A DNA stretch of 60,030 bases, from assembly GCF_003966125.1 (NCBI RefSeq), contig NZ_RXMA01000017.1, forward strand, positions 1-60,030. The letters are read 5' to 3'. The translations under genes and the position numbers were made by a program. Within the stretch, counting starts at the first letter, position 1, and each line of letters opens with the position of its first letter. Below the pieces are notes generated by a model. The model was not told where the DNA came from. It saw nothing but the letters and a program-made list of their open reading frames with translations, and did no database searches. This DNA comes from Azospirillum griseum (GTDB lineage: Bacteria; Pseudomonadota; Alphaproteobacteria; Azospirillales; Azospirillaceae). Shown here piece after piece: positions 33,443 to 42,337 of the stretch.

Positions 33443-34509
33443 TGGCCGCAACGCCCTCAACGCTCCCAACGCCGCCAAACGCCGGCCCTGGCATGGCGAG
33501 CCGGGAGGCGGCGATCGTCCGCTTTCTGGCGGCCCAGGGCTTGGCCGACGCCGCCCGCACCCCCTTGGCCGGTGACGCCTCGGCCCGCCGGTACGAGCGG
33601 TTGACCCGGCCCGACGGCTCCAGCCTCATCCTGGTCGACACCCCGGTTCCGGCGGAGGATCTGACCCCCTTCATCGCCATCGGCGCGGTACTGGACCGCA
33701 TCGGCCTGTCGGTTCCCATCGTGCGCGCGGCGAACGAGCGGGAAGGTCTGGCGATTCAGGATGATTTCGGAACCGATACGTTTTTCCGCCTGCTGGCCGA
33801 CGGCGCGGACCCCGAACCGCTCTACGCCCTGGCGACCGACGCCCTGATCGCCCTGCACCAGCGCTGGCCGGACGGGGAGGGGGAACGGCTGGGGCTGCCG
33901 GTCTATGACCCGGCGCTGTTCGTCGAACAGACGTTGCTGTTCGCCGACGCCTATTGTCCGGTGGTCTTGAAACGATCCCTTTCGGAAAAAGACCGTTCCG
34001 ATCTCGCAACGGTGTGGCGGGCGGTGCTGGAGCCGGTGTGCGCCGGACCGCGTTCGCTGCTGCTGCGGGATTACCACGTCGACAACCTGATGCGGCTGCC
34101 GCGCGACGGCGTGCGGGCGGCGGGGCTGATCGACTTCCAGGCGGCCGGGCTGGGGCCGACCGCCTATGATCTGGTGTCGCTGCTGGAGGACGCCCGCCGC
34201 GACGTGCCCGACGCGCTGGCGGTGGCGATGACCGACCGCTACCTCGCCGCCTTTCCGACCTTGGATCCGGCGGCGCTTCGCCGCTCCATGGCGATTTTGG
34301 GGGCGGTGCGCCACACCCGGATCGTCGCCATCTTCGTCCGTCTGGCGCTGGCGCAGGGCCGCCGCGCCTATCTTGCCCATCTGCCGCGCGTCTGGCGGCT
34401 GTTGGACCGCCATCTGGCCCGGCCGGAGTTGGCCCCGGTCGCCGACTGGTTCGACCGTTGCCTGCCGCCCGGGACCCGCGCTGACTTTGTCGTTCCGGAG
34501 ACGACCTGA
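33442..34509 (+). CDS. amgK: N-acetylmuramate/N-acetylglucosamine anomeric kinase AmgK
   Basis: A 355-aa aminoglycoside-phosphotransferase-fold kinase: nucleotide-binding region PLAGDASARRYERLTRPDGSSLILVDTP, catalytic loop LLLRDYHVDNLMRL and metal-binding GLIDFQAAGLGPTAYDLVSLLEDARRD. With MurU it forms the peptidoglycan-recycling route that bypasses de novo MurNAc synthesis and gives intrinsic fosfomycin tolerance. It overlaps tsaE and is directly followed by murU, which is the main reason for preferring AmgK over a generic phosphotransferase. Confidence 0.93.
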   Translation: MAATPSTLPTPPNAGPGMASREAAIVRFLAAQGLADAARTPLAGDASARRYERLTRPDGSSLILVDTPVPAEDLTPFIAIGAVLDRIGLSVPIVRAANEREGLAIQDDFGTDTFFRLLADGADPEPLYALATDALIALHQRWPDGEGERLGLPVYDPALFVEQTLLFADAYCPVVLKRSLSEKDRSDLATVWRAVLEPVCAGPRSLLLRDYHVDNLMRLPRDGVRAAGLIDFQAAGLGPTAYDLVSLLEDARRDVPDALAVAMTDRYLAAFPTLDPAALRRSMAILGAVRHTRIVAIFVRLALAQGRRAYLAHLPRVWRLLDRHLARPELAPVADWFDRCLPPGTRADFVVPETT

Positions 34510-34510
34510 C

Positions 34511-35257
34511 ATGAGCCTTCCCGTTTCGGTTCCCACCACCGCCATGGTTCTGGCCGCTGGCCTGGGGCTGCGCATGCGCCCGTTGACGCTGGACCGGCCC
34601 AAGCCCTTGATCCCGATTCTGGGCAAGCCACTGCTCGACCACGCGCTGGACCGGCTGGCCGACGCCGGGGTGGAGCGGGCGGTGGTCAACAACCATTATT
34701 TGGGCGGCATGATCGTCGATCATCTGGCCGACCGCCGGACGCCCGCCATCGTCCATTCCCCGGAAGACAGGCAGCTGGAAACCGGCGGCGGCATCAAACA
34801 GGCGCTGCCGCTGCTGGGGACTGCGCCGATCCTGACGGTGAACGCCGACATCCTGTGGCTGGACGGCCCGACCCCGGCGCTGCGGCGGCTGGCCCGCTTC
34901 TGGGATCCCGAGCGGATGGACGCGCTGCTGCTGATGATGGCGACGACCAAATCGGCGGGCTATGACGGGCCGGGCGACTATCACATGGATCCGCTGGGCC
35001 GCCTGACCCGGCGGGCGGAGCGCGAGTTGGCCCCCTTCGTCTTCGCCGGGGTGCAGATCGTCAAGCCGGAGCTGTTCGCGCGGGACACGCCCGACGGGGC
35101 CTTCTCCACCAACCGGATTTGGGACCGGGCGCAGGAGGCCGGGCGGCTCTACGGCATCGCCCATGATGGGCTGTGGTACCACATCGGCACCCCTGACGGG
35201 CTGACGGAGTGCGAAGAGCTGCTGGCCATCGGCGGCGTGCGCGCCGTTGCGCATTGA
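34511..35257 (+). CDS. murU: N-acetylmuramate alpha-1-phosphate uridylyltransferase MurU
   Basis: A 248-aa nucleotidyltransferase: AMVLAAGLGLRMRPLTLDRPKPLIPILGKPLLDHAL (nucleotide-binding loop GLGxRM/RPLT and KP) and TVNADILWLDG (metal-binding Asp). It converts MurNAc-1-P to UDP-MurNAc after AmgK. There is 1 bp after amgK, and a 1-bp overlap with addB. Confidence 0.93.
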   Translation: MSLPVSVPTTAMVLAAGLGLRMRPLTLDRPKPLIPILGKPLLDHALDRLADAGVERAVVNNHYLGGMIVDHLADRRTPAIVHSPEDRQLETGGGIKQALPLLGTAPILTVNADILWLDGPTPALRRLARFWDPERMDALLLMMATTKSAGYDGPGDYHMDPLGRLTRRAERELAPFVFAGVQIVKPELFARDTPDGAFSTNRIWDRAQEAGRLYGIAHDGLWYHIGTPDGLTECEELLAIGGVRAVAH

Positions 35258-38250
35258 TGGTCCCCACCGTGACGCCGCAGCCCAAGGTCTACAGCATCCC
35301 GTCCGGCGCGCCCTTCGTCGATCATCTGGCCGAGGGCATCGTCGCGCGGGCGGGGGACGACCCGCTGGCGCTGAGCGCGGTGACGGTGCTGCTGCCGACC
35401 CGCCGCGCCTGCCGGTCGCTGCAACAGGCCTTTCTGCGGCGGTCGGGCGGCGCGCCGATGCTGCTGCCGCGCTTCAGCCCGCTGGGGGAGTTGGACGCGG
35501 GCGATCTGAGCCTGACCGACGAGGAACTGCCGGGCGTTCCGCTCGACCTGCCCGGGGCCATGTCGGCCCTGAACCGGCAAATGACGCTCGCCCGCCTGAT
35601 TCTGGGGGCGGAGGGCATGGCGGCGACCACCGCGCAGGCGGTGCGGCTGGGGGCCGATCTGGGCCGCCTGATCGACGCGGTGTGGACCGAACGGGTGGGA
35701 TTCGACCGGCTCGAGTCGCTGGTCCCCGCCGATTACGCCGAACATTGGCAAACCACGCTGAAATTCCTGACCATCGTGACGGAGGTCTGGCCCGCCATCC
35801 TCGCCGCGACCAACGAATGCGACCCGGCCCGCCGCCGGAATCTGGCGCTGGAAACGCAGGCCGCGCTGTGGCGCGCGGCCCCGCCGACCGGGCTGGTGAT
35901 CGCCGCCGGGTCCACCGGCTCGATCCCCGCCGCCACCGATCTGCTGTCGGTCATCGCCCGGCTGCCGCAGGGGGCGGTGGTGCTGCCCGGCTTGGACCAG
36001 CGCGCCGATGACGCGGTGTGGCAGGCCATCGAGACCGACGAGTCCCACCCGCAGCACGGGCTGTCCCACCTGATCGGCGCGCTGGGGGTGACGCGGGCGG
36101 CGGTGCGGCCCTGGACCGACGCGCCGGAACCGCGCGGTGCCCGCGCCCGCCTGATCGCCGAATCCCTGCGCCCCGCCGCGACGACCGACGGCTGGCGGCA
36201 TCTGGAGGAGTCCGACGCCGCGCCGATGGGGGTGGAGGCGTTGGACGGGCTGACCCGCATCGACGCCGCCACATCGGAGGAAGAGGCGCAGGCCATCGCC
36301 CTGCTGATGCGCCAGGCGCTGGAAACCCCGGAAAAGACGGCGGCGCTGATCACGCTGGACCGCAATCTGGCCCGCCGGGTCGCCATGGCGCTGACGCGCT
36401 GGGGCATCGCCGTCAACGATTCGGGCGGGCAGCCCTTGGCCCACACCGCCGTCGGCACCTATCTGCGCATGACGGCGGAACTGGCGGCCAGCCGCGTCCA
36501 CCCGCTGGCGCTGCTGGCGCTGGCCAAGCACCCGATGGCGGCGGGCGGGCGCGACTCGGCGGATTTCCGCGCCGCCGCCCGCGCGCTGGAGCGCATCGCC
36601 CTGCGCGGCCCCCGCCCGGCGGAGGGATTCGCCGGGGTGCGCGCCGCGCTGGCCACGGCGGCCCGCTTCGACCACGAGGAGCAACCGGCGATCCTGGGGG
36701 CGTGGCTCGACGATCTCGAACAGCGCGCCGCCCCCTTCTTGGCGGCGATGCGCGGCGACACGCCGTTGGCCGACCTGCTGCGCGCCCACATCGCCTTTGC
36801 CGAAAGCCTGGCCGACGACGACGAGTCGGAAGGACCGCAACGGCTGTGGCGGCAGGAGGATGGCGAGGAGGCCGCCCGCTTCGTCCATGATCTGCTCGAC
36901 GCGGCGGACGGCTTTCCCGCCCTGCCGCCGGGCGATTACCCGGCGCTGCTCGACGCGCTGATGAGCGCGCGGGCGGTGCGTCCGCGCTTTGGCCTGCACC
37001 CGCGCCTGTTCATCCTGGGACCGATGGAAGCCCGGCTCCAGCACCTCGACCTGACGATTCTCGGCGGGCTGAACGAAGGGACATGGCCGCCCAGCCCGGC
37101 GGCGGATCCCTGGATGTCGCGACCGATGCGCCGCGATTTCGGCCTGCCCAGCCCGGAACGGCTGGTCGGCATGTCGGCCCACGACTTCGCCCACGCCTGC
37201 GGCGCGCCCGAGGTGGTGTTGACCCGCGCCGCGCGGGTGGACGGCACGCCGACGGTCCCGTCGCGCTGGCTGCTGCGGCTGGAAACCGTGTTGAAGGCGC
37301 TGTCTCTCAGCGGAACCATCGAGGAGCGCGGCGGCTGCTGGCTGACCTGGGCGCGGCGGCTGGACGAGCCGGACCGCGTGCAGCCCATCGCCGCCCCCGA
37401 ACCGCGCCCGCCGCTGGCCGCCCGCCCGCGCCGCCTGTCGGTGACGGCGGTGGAAAGCTGGATGCGCGACCCCTACACCATCTACGCCCGCTATGTTCTG
37501 GGCCTGAGCAAGCTCGACCCCATCGCCGCCGATCCGGGGGCCGCCGACCGGGGCCAGATCATCCACGCCGCGCTCGACCGCTTCGTCCGCGCCTTCCCCG
37601 ACGCGCTGCCGCCCGACGCGCTGTCGCGCCTGCTGGAGATGGGGGGCGAGGCGTTCGGCCCGCTGCTGCGCAGCCACCCCGACGTCTGGGCCTTCTGGTG
37701 GCCGCGATTCGAGCGGGTGGCCGCGTGGTTCGTCACACTGGAGCGCGACCGTCGCCCGCATTGGCGCACGCTGGCGACCGAGGTGACGGGCAGCCTGAGC
37801 CTGACCGGGCCGGGCGGCCCCTTCACCCTGACCGCCAAGGCCGACCGCATCGACCGGGGGCCGGACGGGCTGGTGGTGATCGATTACAAGACCGGGACCC
37901 CACCCTCCACCCGCGAAATCGCCCTGGGCTTCGCCCCGCAATTGCCGTTGGAAGCGGCGATGGCCGAGGCGGGCGGCTTCCGTGACCTCGGGGCCGGGCC
38001 GGTGGCGGAGCTGGCCTTCTGGCGGCTGTCGGGCGGCGACCCGCCGGGCGAGGTCAAGCCGGTGAAGGGTGACCCCGCCGCGCTGGCCGCCGAGGCGCGC
38101 GCCGGGTTGGAGGCGCTGATCGCGCGCTTCGACGATCCGGCGACCCCCTACCGCTCCCGCCCGCGTCCGGCGATGGCCCCGCGCTACACCGACTTTGCCC
38201 ACCTCGCCCGCGTTCAGGAATGGTCGCTGGGCGGCGAGGCGGAGGAGTGA
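35257..38250 (+). CDS. addB: Double-strand break repair protein AddB (alphaproteobacterial type)
   Basis: A 997-aa subunit of the AddAB helicase-nuclease that resects broken DNA ends for RecA. The N-terminal inactivated helicase domain starts with VTVLLPTRRACRSLQQAFL; ILGGLNEGTWPPSPAADPWMSRPMRRDFGLPSPERLVGMSAHDFAHACGAPEVVLTRA is a family block; the C-terminal PD-(D/E)XK nuclease has the DYKTGTPP motif (about residue 880). addA normally follows directly, but here irr lies convergent 25 bp downstream. Confidence 0.94.
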   Translation: MVPTVTPQPKVYSIPSGAPFVDHLAEGIVARAGDDPLALSAVTVLLPTRRACRSLQQAFLRRSGGAPMLLPRFSPLGELDAGDLSLTDEELPGVPLDLPGAMSALNRQMTLARLILGAEGMAATTAQAVRLGADLGRLIDAVWTERVGFDRLESLVPADYAEHWQTTLKFLTIVTEVWPAILAATNECDPARRRNLALETQAALWRAAPPTGLVIAAGSTGSIPAATDLLSVIARLPQGAVVLPGLDQRADDAVWQAIETDESHPQHGLSHLIGALGVTRAAVRPWTDAPEPRGARARLIAESLRPAATTDGWRHLEESDAAPMGVEALDGLTRIDAATSEEEAQAIALLMRQALETPEKTAALITLDRNLARRVAMALTRWGIAVNDSGGQPLAHTAVGTYLRMTAELAASRVHPLALLALAKHPMAAGGRDSADFRAAARALERIALRGPRPAEGFAGVRAALATAARFDHEEQPAILGAWLDDLEQRAAPFLAAMRGDTPLADLLRAHIAFAESLADDDESEGPQRLWRQEDGEEAARFVHDLLDAADGFPALPPGDYPALLDALMSARAVRPRFGLHPRLFILGPMEARLQHLDLTILGGLNEGTWPPSPAADPWMSRPMRRDFGLPSPERLVGMSAHDFAHACGAPEVVLTRAARVDGTPTVPSRWLLRLETVLKALSLSGTIEERGGCWLTWARRLDEPDRVQPIAAPEPRPPLAARPRRLSVTAVESWMRDPYTIYARYVLGLSKLDPIAADPGAADRGQIIHAALDRFVRAFPDALPPDALSRLLEMGGEAFGPLLRSHPDVWAFWWPRFERVAAWFVTLERDRRPHWRTLATEVTGSLSLTGPGGPFTLTAKADRIDRGPDGLVVIDYKTGTPPSTREIALGFAPQLPLEAAMAEAGGFRDLGAGPVAELAFWRLSGGDPPGEVKPVKGDPAALAAEARAGLEALIARFDDPATPYRSRPRPAMAPRYTDFAHLARVQEWSLGGEAEE

Positions 38251-38275
38251 CGGGGCCGGGCGGGTCGGGCAGCGC

Positions 38276-38725
38276 TCAGGCGGCGGTCGTGGGGGGTGGT
38301 GCGTCGGGAGCTTCGATCAAGCGGACGATCACGTCCACCCGCGCGATCCGGGTTCCGTCCGGCGCGCTGGGCAGCGAGCGCAGCATCAGATGGTCGGCGG
38401 GGATGTCCACCAGACGCCCCGCGTCCTCGAGAAAGAAGTGGTGGTGGTCGCTGGTGTTGGTGTCGAAATAGGATTTTCCCGCCTCCACCACCACCTCGCG
38501 CAGCAGACCGGCGGCGGTGAACTGGTTCAGCGTGTTGTAGACGGTGGCCAGCGACACGGCCAGATCGGCGGCGATCGCCTCGCCGTGCAGTTGTTCGGCG
38601 GTGACGTGGCGGTCATGGCCTTCGAACAGCAGGCGGGCCAGCCCCAGACGCTGGCGGGTCGGGCGCAGTCCAAGACCGTTCAAACGATCCAGAAGCGGTC
38701 TGTAGGGGCGGGTGGCGGTTGTCAT
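38276..38725 (-). CDS. irr: Irr-type Fur-family iron response regulator
   Basis: A 149-aa Fur-superfamily protein: winged helix GLRPTRQRLGLARLLFEGHDRHVTAEQLHGEAIAADLAVSLATVYNTLNQFTAAGLL and the metal/heme-binding SDHHHFFLEDAGRLVDIP, whose HHH run distinguishes Irr from Fur and PerR. The N-terminal GCPWHD heme-regulatory motif of Bradyrhizobium is absent. Irr represses or activates iron genes when heme is scarce. An ICE-like site lies 64 nt upstream of its ATG, suggesting autoregulation. Confidence 0.92.
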   Translation of the reverse strand: MTTATRPYRPLLDRLNGLGLRPTRQRLGLARLLFEGHDRHVTAEQLHGEAIAADLAVSLATVYNTLNQFTAAGLLREVVVEAGKSYFDTNTSDHHHFFLEDAGRLVDIPADHLMLRSLPSAPDGTRIARVDVIVRLIEAPDAPPPTTAA

Positions 38726-38788
38726 GGGCAATGGCCCCCCACTGAACGGGTTGGGGTCGGGCGTTTCGACGTCATGCGCCCGTTTGTG

Positions 38789-38805
38789 TTCGAAGCATTC
38801 TAAAA
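38789..38805. promoter_or_regulatory. Iron control element (ICE)-like Irr site
   Basis: GTTCGAAGCATTCTAAA (38788-38804) matches 12 of the 14 defined bases of the ICE consensus TTTAGAA-N3-TTCTAAA and lies between irr (start 38725) and the 3' end of the upstream gene. Confidence 0.6.
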
Positions 38806-38879
38806 CCGATGGGCCGTGCGGCGCAATCACGGCGCGGCGCACGGCCCATCGGGGATGGCCCTGAATCGTGGACGGGCGA

Positions 38880-40358
38880 TCAGTAGCCCGAGGCGATCCG
38901 TTCGATCAACTGCTTCACCGTGGGGATGAACCCGTTGGCGTAGTAGGGATCGGAGGCGAAGCGGTAGGCGTTGTGACCGGCGAACATCAGCTGGTTTTCG
39001 CAGTCGTCGGTGTGGCTGACCGCCTGAAGCGTCTTTTGAATGCAGAAGGATCGCGGATCGGCCTTCTTGCCGGTGGTCCCGGCCTCGTTCTGCATCCAGT
39101 TGGAGAAGCCGCAGGCCGACAGGCAGCCCATGCAATCGACCTGATCGCGCAGGATCTGCTCGGACTGCTGTGGGGTGACGAACACCAGCGTGCTGTCGGG
39201 CGTCTTCAGGCCGACGGTGAAGCCCTGGCTCAGCCAGCCTTCGGCGCGGACCTTGTCGGTGTCGGTGACGTAGACCGGGCGGCCGCGCGGGCCGACCGGG
39301 AATTCCGCCGAATGCTCGCCCACCGGTTTGGGCAGATAGGCGATCTGCCGCTCCGACCGCGCCATCAGGTCGAGCAGGAACGGGTTCTTGACCGCCGACG
39401 AATAGAAGCCGGTCGGCGAGAAGCGGTTCAGGAACACGTCGCCGGGCTTCAGCTCCAGCAGGCGCTTTTTCCAGGCCGCCGAAATCGGGCTTTCCTGGGT
39501 CAGCAGCGGACGGGTGCCGTATTGGAAGGCGATCGGGCCGAGATCGGGGTTGTCGATCCAGTCTTCCCATTCCGACAACCACCAGACGCCGCCCGCCATC
39601 ACGATGGGGGTGTCGGTCAGGCCGAAGCTGTTCATCATCTGGCGCAGGGCCAGGACGCGGGGGAACGGATCCTCCGGTTTCTGCGGGTCTTCGGAGTTGG
39701 ACAGGCCGTTGTGGCCACCGGCCAGCCACGGATCCTCGTAGACCACGCCGCCCAGATGATCGCGGAACTTGTTGTAGGCGCGCAGCCACAGCGCGCGGAA
39801 GGCGCGGGCCGACGACACGATGGGGTAGTAGTGGACGCCGTAGCGCACGGCGATCTCGGCCACCTTGTAGGGCATGCCCGCGCCGCAGGTGACGCCGTGG
39901 ATCAGGCCCTGCGCCCCGTCCAGCACGCCGTGCAGGATGTGTTCGGCCCCGCCCATTTCCCACAGGACGTTCATGTGGATGCGGCCCTGGCCGTTCGACG
40001 CCTCGTGCGCCATGCGGGCCTGGGCGATGCCGCCCTGGATGCCGAAGGCGATCAGCTCGTCGTGGCGCTCGCGCCGGGTCTTGCCCTTGTAGATCTGCGG
40101 CAGAAGGTTGCCGTTCTCGTCGTAGCTGTCGGCATTGACCCCGGAAAAGGTGCCAATCCCACCGGCCGCCGCCCAGGCGCCGGAGCTTTCGCCGTTGGAG
40201 ACGGCAATCCCCTTGCCACCCTCAACGAGCGGCAGAACCTCCCGACCGGACATCGGCAACGGCTTCAACGCCTTCAACGAACCCTCCAAAAACCGAACGC
40301 GCCCGAACCAGGACGCCGGATCAACAGGCGAACACCCGACGGCAAAACACCCCGCCAA
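38880..40358 (-). CDS. Nitronate monooxygenase/2-nitropropane dioxygenase-like flavoprotein
   Basis: A protein of up to 492 aa with the FMN TIM-barrel of the NMO family: LVEGGKGIAVSNGESSGAWAAAGGIGTFSGVNADSY at the N-terminus, IVMAGGVWWLSEWEDW, IAFQYGTRPLL as FMN-phosphate contacts, and an unusual C-terminal region with CMGCLSACGFSNW. It may oxidise nitroalkanes, but this long Cys-containing subgroup is uncharacterised. The start is uncertain: the only start upstream of the conserved-looking FLEGSLKALKPL is TTG 40358; ATG 40253 is the first ATG. Confidence 0.78.
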   Translation of the reverse strand: MAGCFAVGCSPVDPASWFGRVRFLEGSLKALKPLPMSGREVLPLVEGGKGIAVSNGESSGAWAAAGGIGTFSGVNADSYDENGNLLPQIYKGKTRRERHDELIAFGIQGGIAQARMAHEASNGQGRIHMNVLWEMGGAEHILHGVLDGAQGLIHGVTCGAGMPYKVAEIAVRYGVHYYPIVSSARAFRALWLRAYNKFRDHLGGVVYEDPWLAGGHNGLSNSEDPQKPEDPFPRVLALRQMMNSFGLTDTPIVMAGGVWWLSEWEDWIDNPDLGPIAFQYGTRPLLTQESPISAAWKKRLLELKPGDVFLNRFSPTGFYSSAVKNPFLLDLMARSERQIAYLPKPVGEHSAEFPVGPRGRPVYVTDTDKVRAEGWLSQGFTVGLKTPDSTLVFVTPQQSEQILRDQVDCMGCLSACGFSNWMQNEAGTTGKKADPRSFCIQKTLQAVSHTDDCENQLMFAGHNAYRFASDPYYANGFIPTVKQLIERIASGY

Positions 40359-40454
40359 AGACCGGACGGTGTCCGACAGGGTGCGCCAAGCGGTTCTATA
40401 TATGAGGAATCGAGCCTTGCTTCGAGCGGATTCGAATCCCCACGCAAAAAACGT

Positions 40455-41219
40455 TCACGATTCCCGGTTGACGCGAACGGAAGAACCGGACAGTTCAGCG
40501 GCCATGCGGCCCGGCGCATCGGTAAAGATAGCGCTGACGCCCCAGTCGAACAGGATCCTGGCCCGTTCGGAGTCGTTGACGGTGTAGGTCAGCACCGGCC
40601 GCCCGGTGGCGCGGTAGCGGGCGATGGTGTCCGGCGTCTGCCATTCGTGGTTGACGTTGAAGCTGGCGGCCCCGACGCGGTCGGCGATGGCGGCCCAATC
40701 CTCCGGCTCCTCCCAGATCAGATAGCCGCGCGGGATCTCCGGCCACAGGCGTTGCGCCACCTCCAGGCAGGGGACTTCGAAGCTGGAGAACATCAGCGGT
40801 CGGTCGGCGGGCCACAGCGGGCGCAGGGTGTCCACCGCCACGGTGGCGGTCGCGATCTCCTGCCCCGGATAGGGCTTGATCTCCAGATTGAGGCCCAGGC
40901 CCAGCTCGACGATCAGGGCGATGGCCTCTTCCAGCGTCGGCAGTGGCTCGCCCGCGAATTTCGGATCGAACCAGGTCCCGGCGTCCAGCGCGCGCAGGTC
41001 GGCGGCGTCGCGCAGCGGCACCGGACCGGTCCCGCTGGTGGTGCGGTCGAGCGTCTCGTCGTGGATGATGACCGGGCGCTGGTCGCGCGACAGCATGACG
41101 TCCAGCTCGACCCATTGCGCGCCCTGGCGGGCGGCTTCGCGGATCGAGGCGAGCGTGTTCTCCGGCGCGCTTTCCTTGGCGCCGCGATGGCCGATCAGGC
41201 GGGGAAGAGTCGACAGCAT
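40455..41219 (-). CDS. ugpQ: Glycerophosphodiester phosphodiesterase
   Basis: A 254-aa cytosolic GDPD TIM-barrel. Catalytic and metal residues occur in LIGHRGAKESAPENTLASI, WVELDVMLSRDQRPVIIHDETLDRTT, and LNLEIKP. It hydrolyses glycerophosphodiesters to sn-glycerol-3-phosphate plus alcohol. There is no signal peptide, as in UgpQ; no ugp transporter is adjacent. ATG 41219 is preferred over GTG 41228. The 96-bp gap to the NMO gene contains the palindrome GGATTCGAATCC and a TATATA stretch that may be the NMO promoter. Confidence 0.9.
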   Translation of the reverse strand: MLSTLPRLIGHRGAKESAPENTLASIREAARQGAQWVELDVMLSRDQRPVIIHDETLDRTTSGTGPVPLRDAADLRALDAGTWFDPKFAGEPLPTLEEAIALIVELGLGLNLEIKPYPGQEIATATVAVDTLRPLWPADRPLMFSSFEVPCLEVAQRLWPEIPRGYLIWEEPEDWAAIADRVGAASFNVNHEWQTPDTIARYRATGRPVLTYTVNDSERARILFDWGVSAIFTDAPGRMAAELSGSSVRVNRES

Positions 41220-41284
41220 GGGTCCCACGGGAGTAAGAGCGATCCCTTTCCTAATGACGCAATCCGCCGAGGCGGGAAAGAGGA

Positions 41285-42334
41285 ATGACGGTGGTGCGCA
41301 GCGTTTCCGATCTGGTGGCCGCCGGGCTGATGACGCCCGAGGCGGGCAAGGCGGTGGAGTCGGTGGCCGAACGCTACGCCGTGGCGATCACCCCCTATCT
41401 GCGCGACCAGTTGCAGGGCCGTTCTGCGGATGACCCCGCCGCTGACCCGTTGGCCGCGCAGTATATTCCCTCGCCCGCCGAGGCCTACACCGCGCCGGAG
41501 GAGCGCGCCGATCCCATCGGCGATGTGGCCCGCAGCCCGGTCAAGGGCATTGTCCACCGCTACCCCGACCGGGTGCTGCTGAAGCCGCTGCACGCCTGTG
41601 CGGTCTATTGTCGCTTCTGCTTCCGCCGCGAGATGGTCGGCCCTGGTGGCGAGGCGTTGAGCGGCGAGGAGCTGGACGCCGCGCTGGACTACATCCGGGG
41701 TCAGGAGTCGGTGTGGGAGGTCGTCGTCACCGGCGGCGATCCCTTCCTGCTGTCGCCGCGCCGCTTGCGCACCATCGCGCAGGCGTTGTCGGCGATGCCG
41801 CAGGTGGGCGTTCTGCGCCTGCACACCCGCATCCCCGCCGCCGATCCCGACCGCGTGACCGATGAACTGATCGACGCCCTGCGCGCGCCCGATCTGGCAA
41901 CCTGGGTGGCGGTCCACATCAACCACGCCGACGAGCTGACAGCACCGGTGCGCGCCGCGCTGGGACGGCTGGTTGACGCCGGGATCCCGCTGCTGGGCCA
42001 GACCGTGTTGCTGGCCGGGGTGAACGACAACCCGGCGGCGTTGGAGGCGCTGTTTCGCGGTCTGGTGCGGGAGCGGGTCAAGCCCTATTACCTGCATCAT
42101 CCCGATCTGGCCGCCGGAACCAGCCATTTCCGGGGCACGCTGGCCCAGGGGCGGGCGCTGGTCAAAAGCCTGCGCGGGCGGGTGTCGGGCCTGTGCCAGC
42201 CCACCTATGTGCTGGACATTCCCGGCGGCCACGGCAAGGCCCCCGCCGCCCCGGCCTGGATCGCGGAGACCGACGAGGACGGCGTGTACGCAGTGGAGGA
42301 TTTCACCGGCCAGACCCACCGCTATCGCGGCTGA
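41285..42334 (+). CDS. Radical SAM lysine 2,3-aminomutase-like protein (KamA/EpmB family)
   Basis: A 349-aa radical SAM enzyme. The cluster motif CxxxCxxC is in HACAVYCRFCFRREMV, the PLP-binding region is near TSHFRGTLAQGRALVKSLRGRVSG, and VVVTGGDPFLLSPRRL is the SAM-binding GGDP. Enzymes of this size either make beta-lysine for EF-P modification (EpmB) or are catabolic aminomutases; no epmA or efp gene is nearby, so the role is left open. It is divergent from ugpQ with a 65-bp gap. Confidence 0.88.
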   Translation: MTVVRSVSDLVAAGLMTPEAGKAVESVAERYAVAITPYLRDQLQGRSADDPAADPLAAQYIPSPAEAYTAPEERADPIGDVARSPVKGIVHRYPDRVLLKPLHACAVYCRFCFRREMVGPGGEALSGEELDAALDYIRGQESVWEVVVTGGDPFLLSPRRLRTIAQALSAMPQVGVLRLHTRIPAADPDRVTDELIDALRAPDLATWVAVHINHADELTAPVRAALGRLVDAGIPLLGQTVLLAGVNDNPAALEALFRGLVRERVKPYYLHHPDLAAGTSHFRGTLAQGRALVKSLRGRVSGLCQPTYVLDIPGGHGKAPAAPAWIAETDEDGVYAVEDFTGQTHRYRG

Positions 42335-42337
42335 GCC

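Noticed and set aside
35149..38202. A 1017-residue minus-strand open frame over addB
   Set aside because: AddB on the plus strand has recognisable motifs along its full length; the antisense product is compositionally biased and motif-free.
40428..40439. GGATTCGAATCC as a possible tRNA T-arm
   Set aside because: Flanking bases do not form a T stem or an acceptor stem on either strand; it is an isolated 12-bp palindrome.
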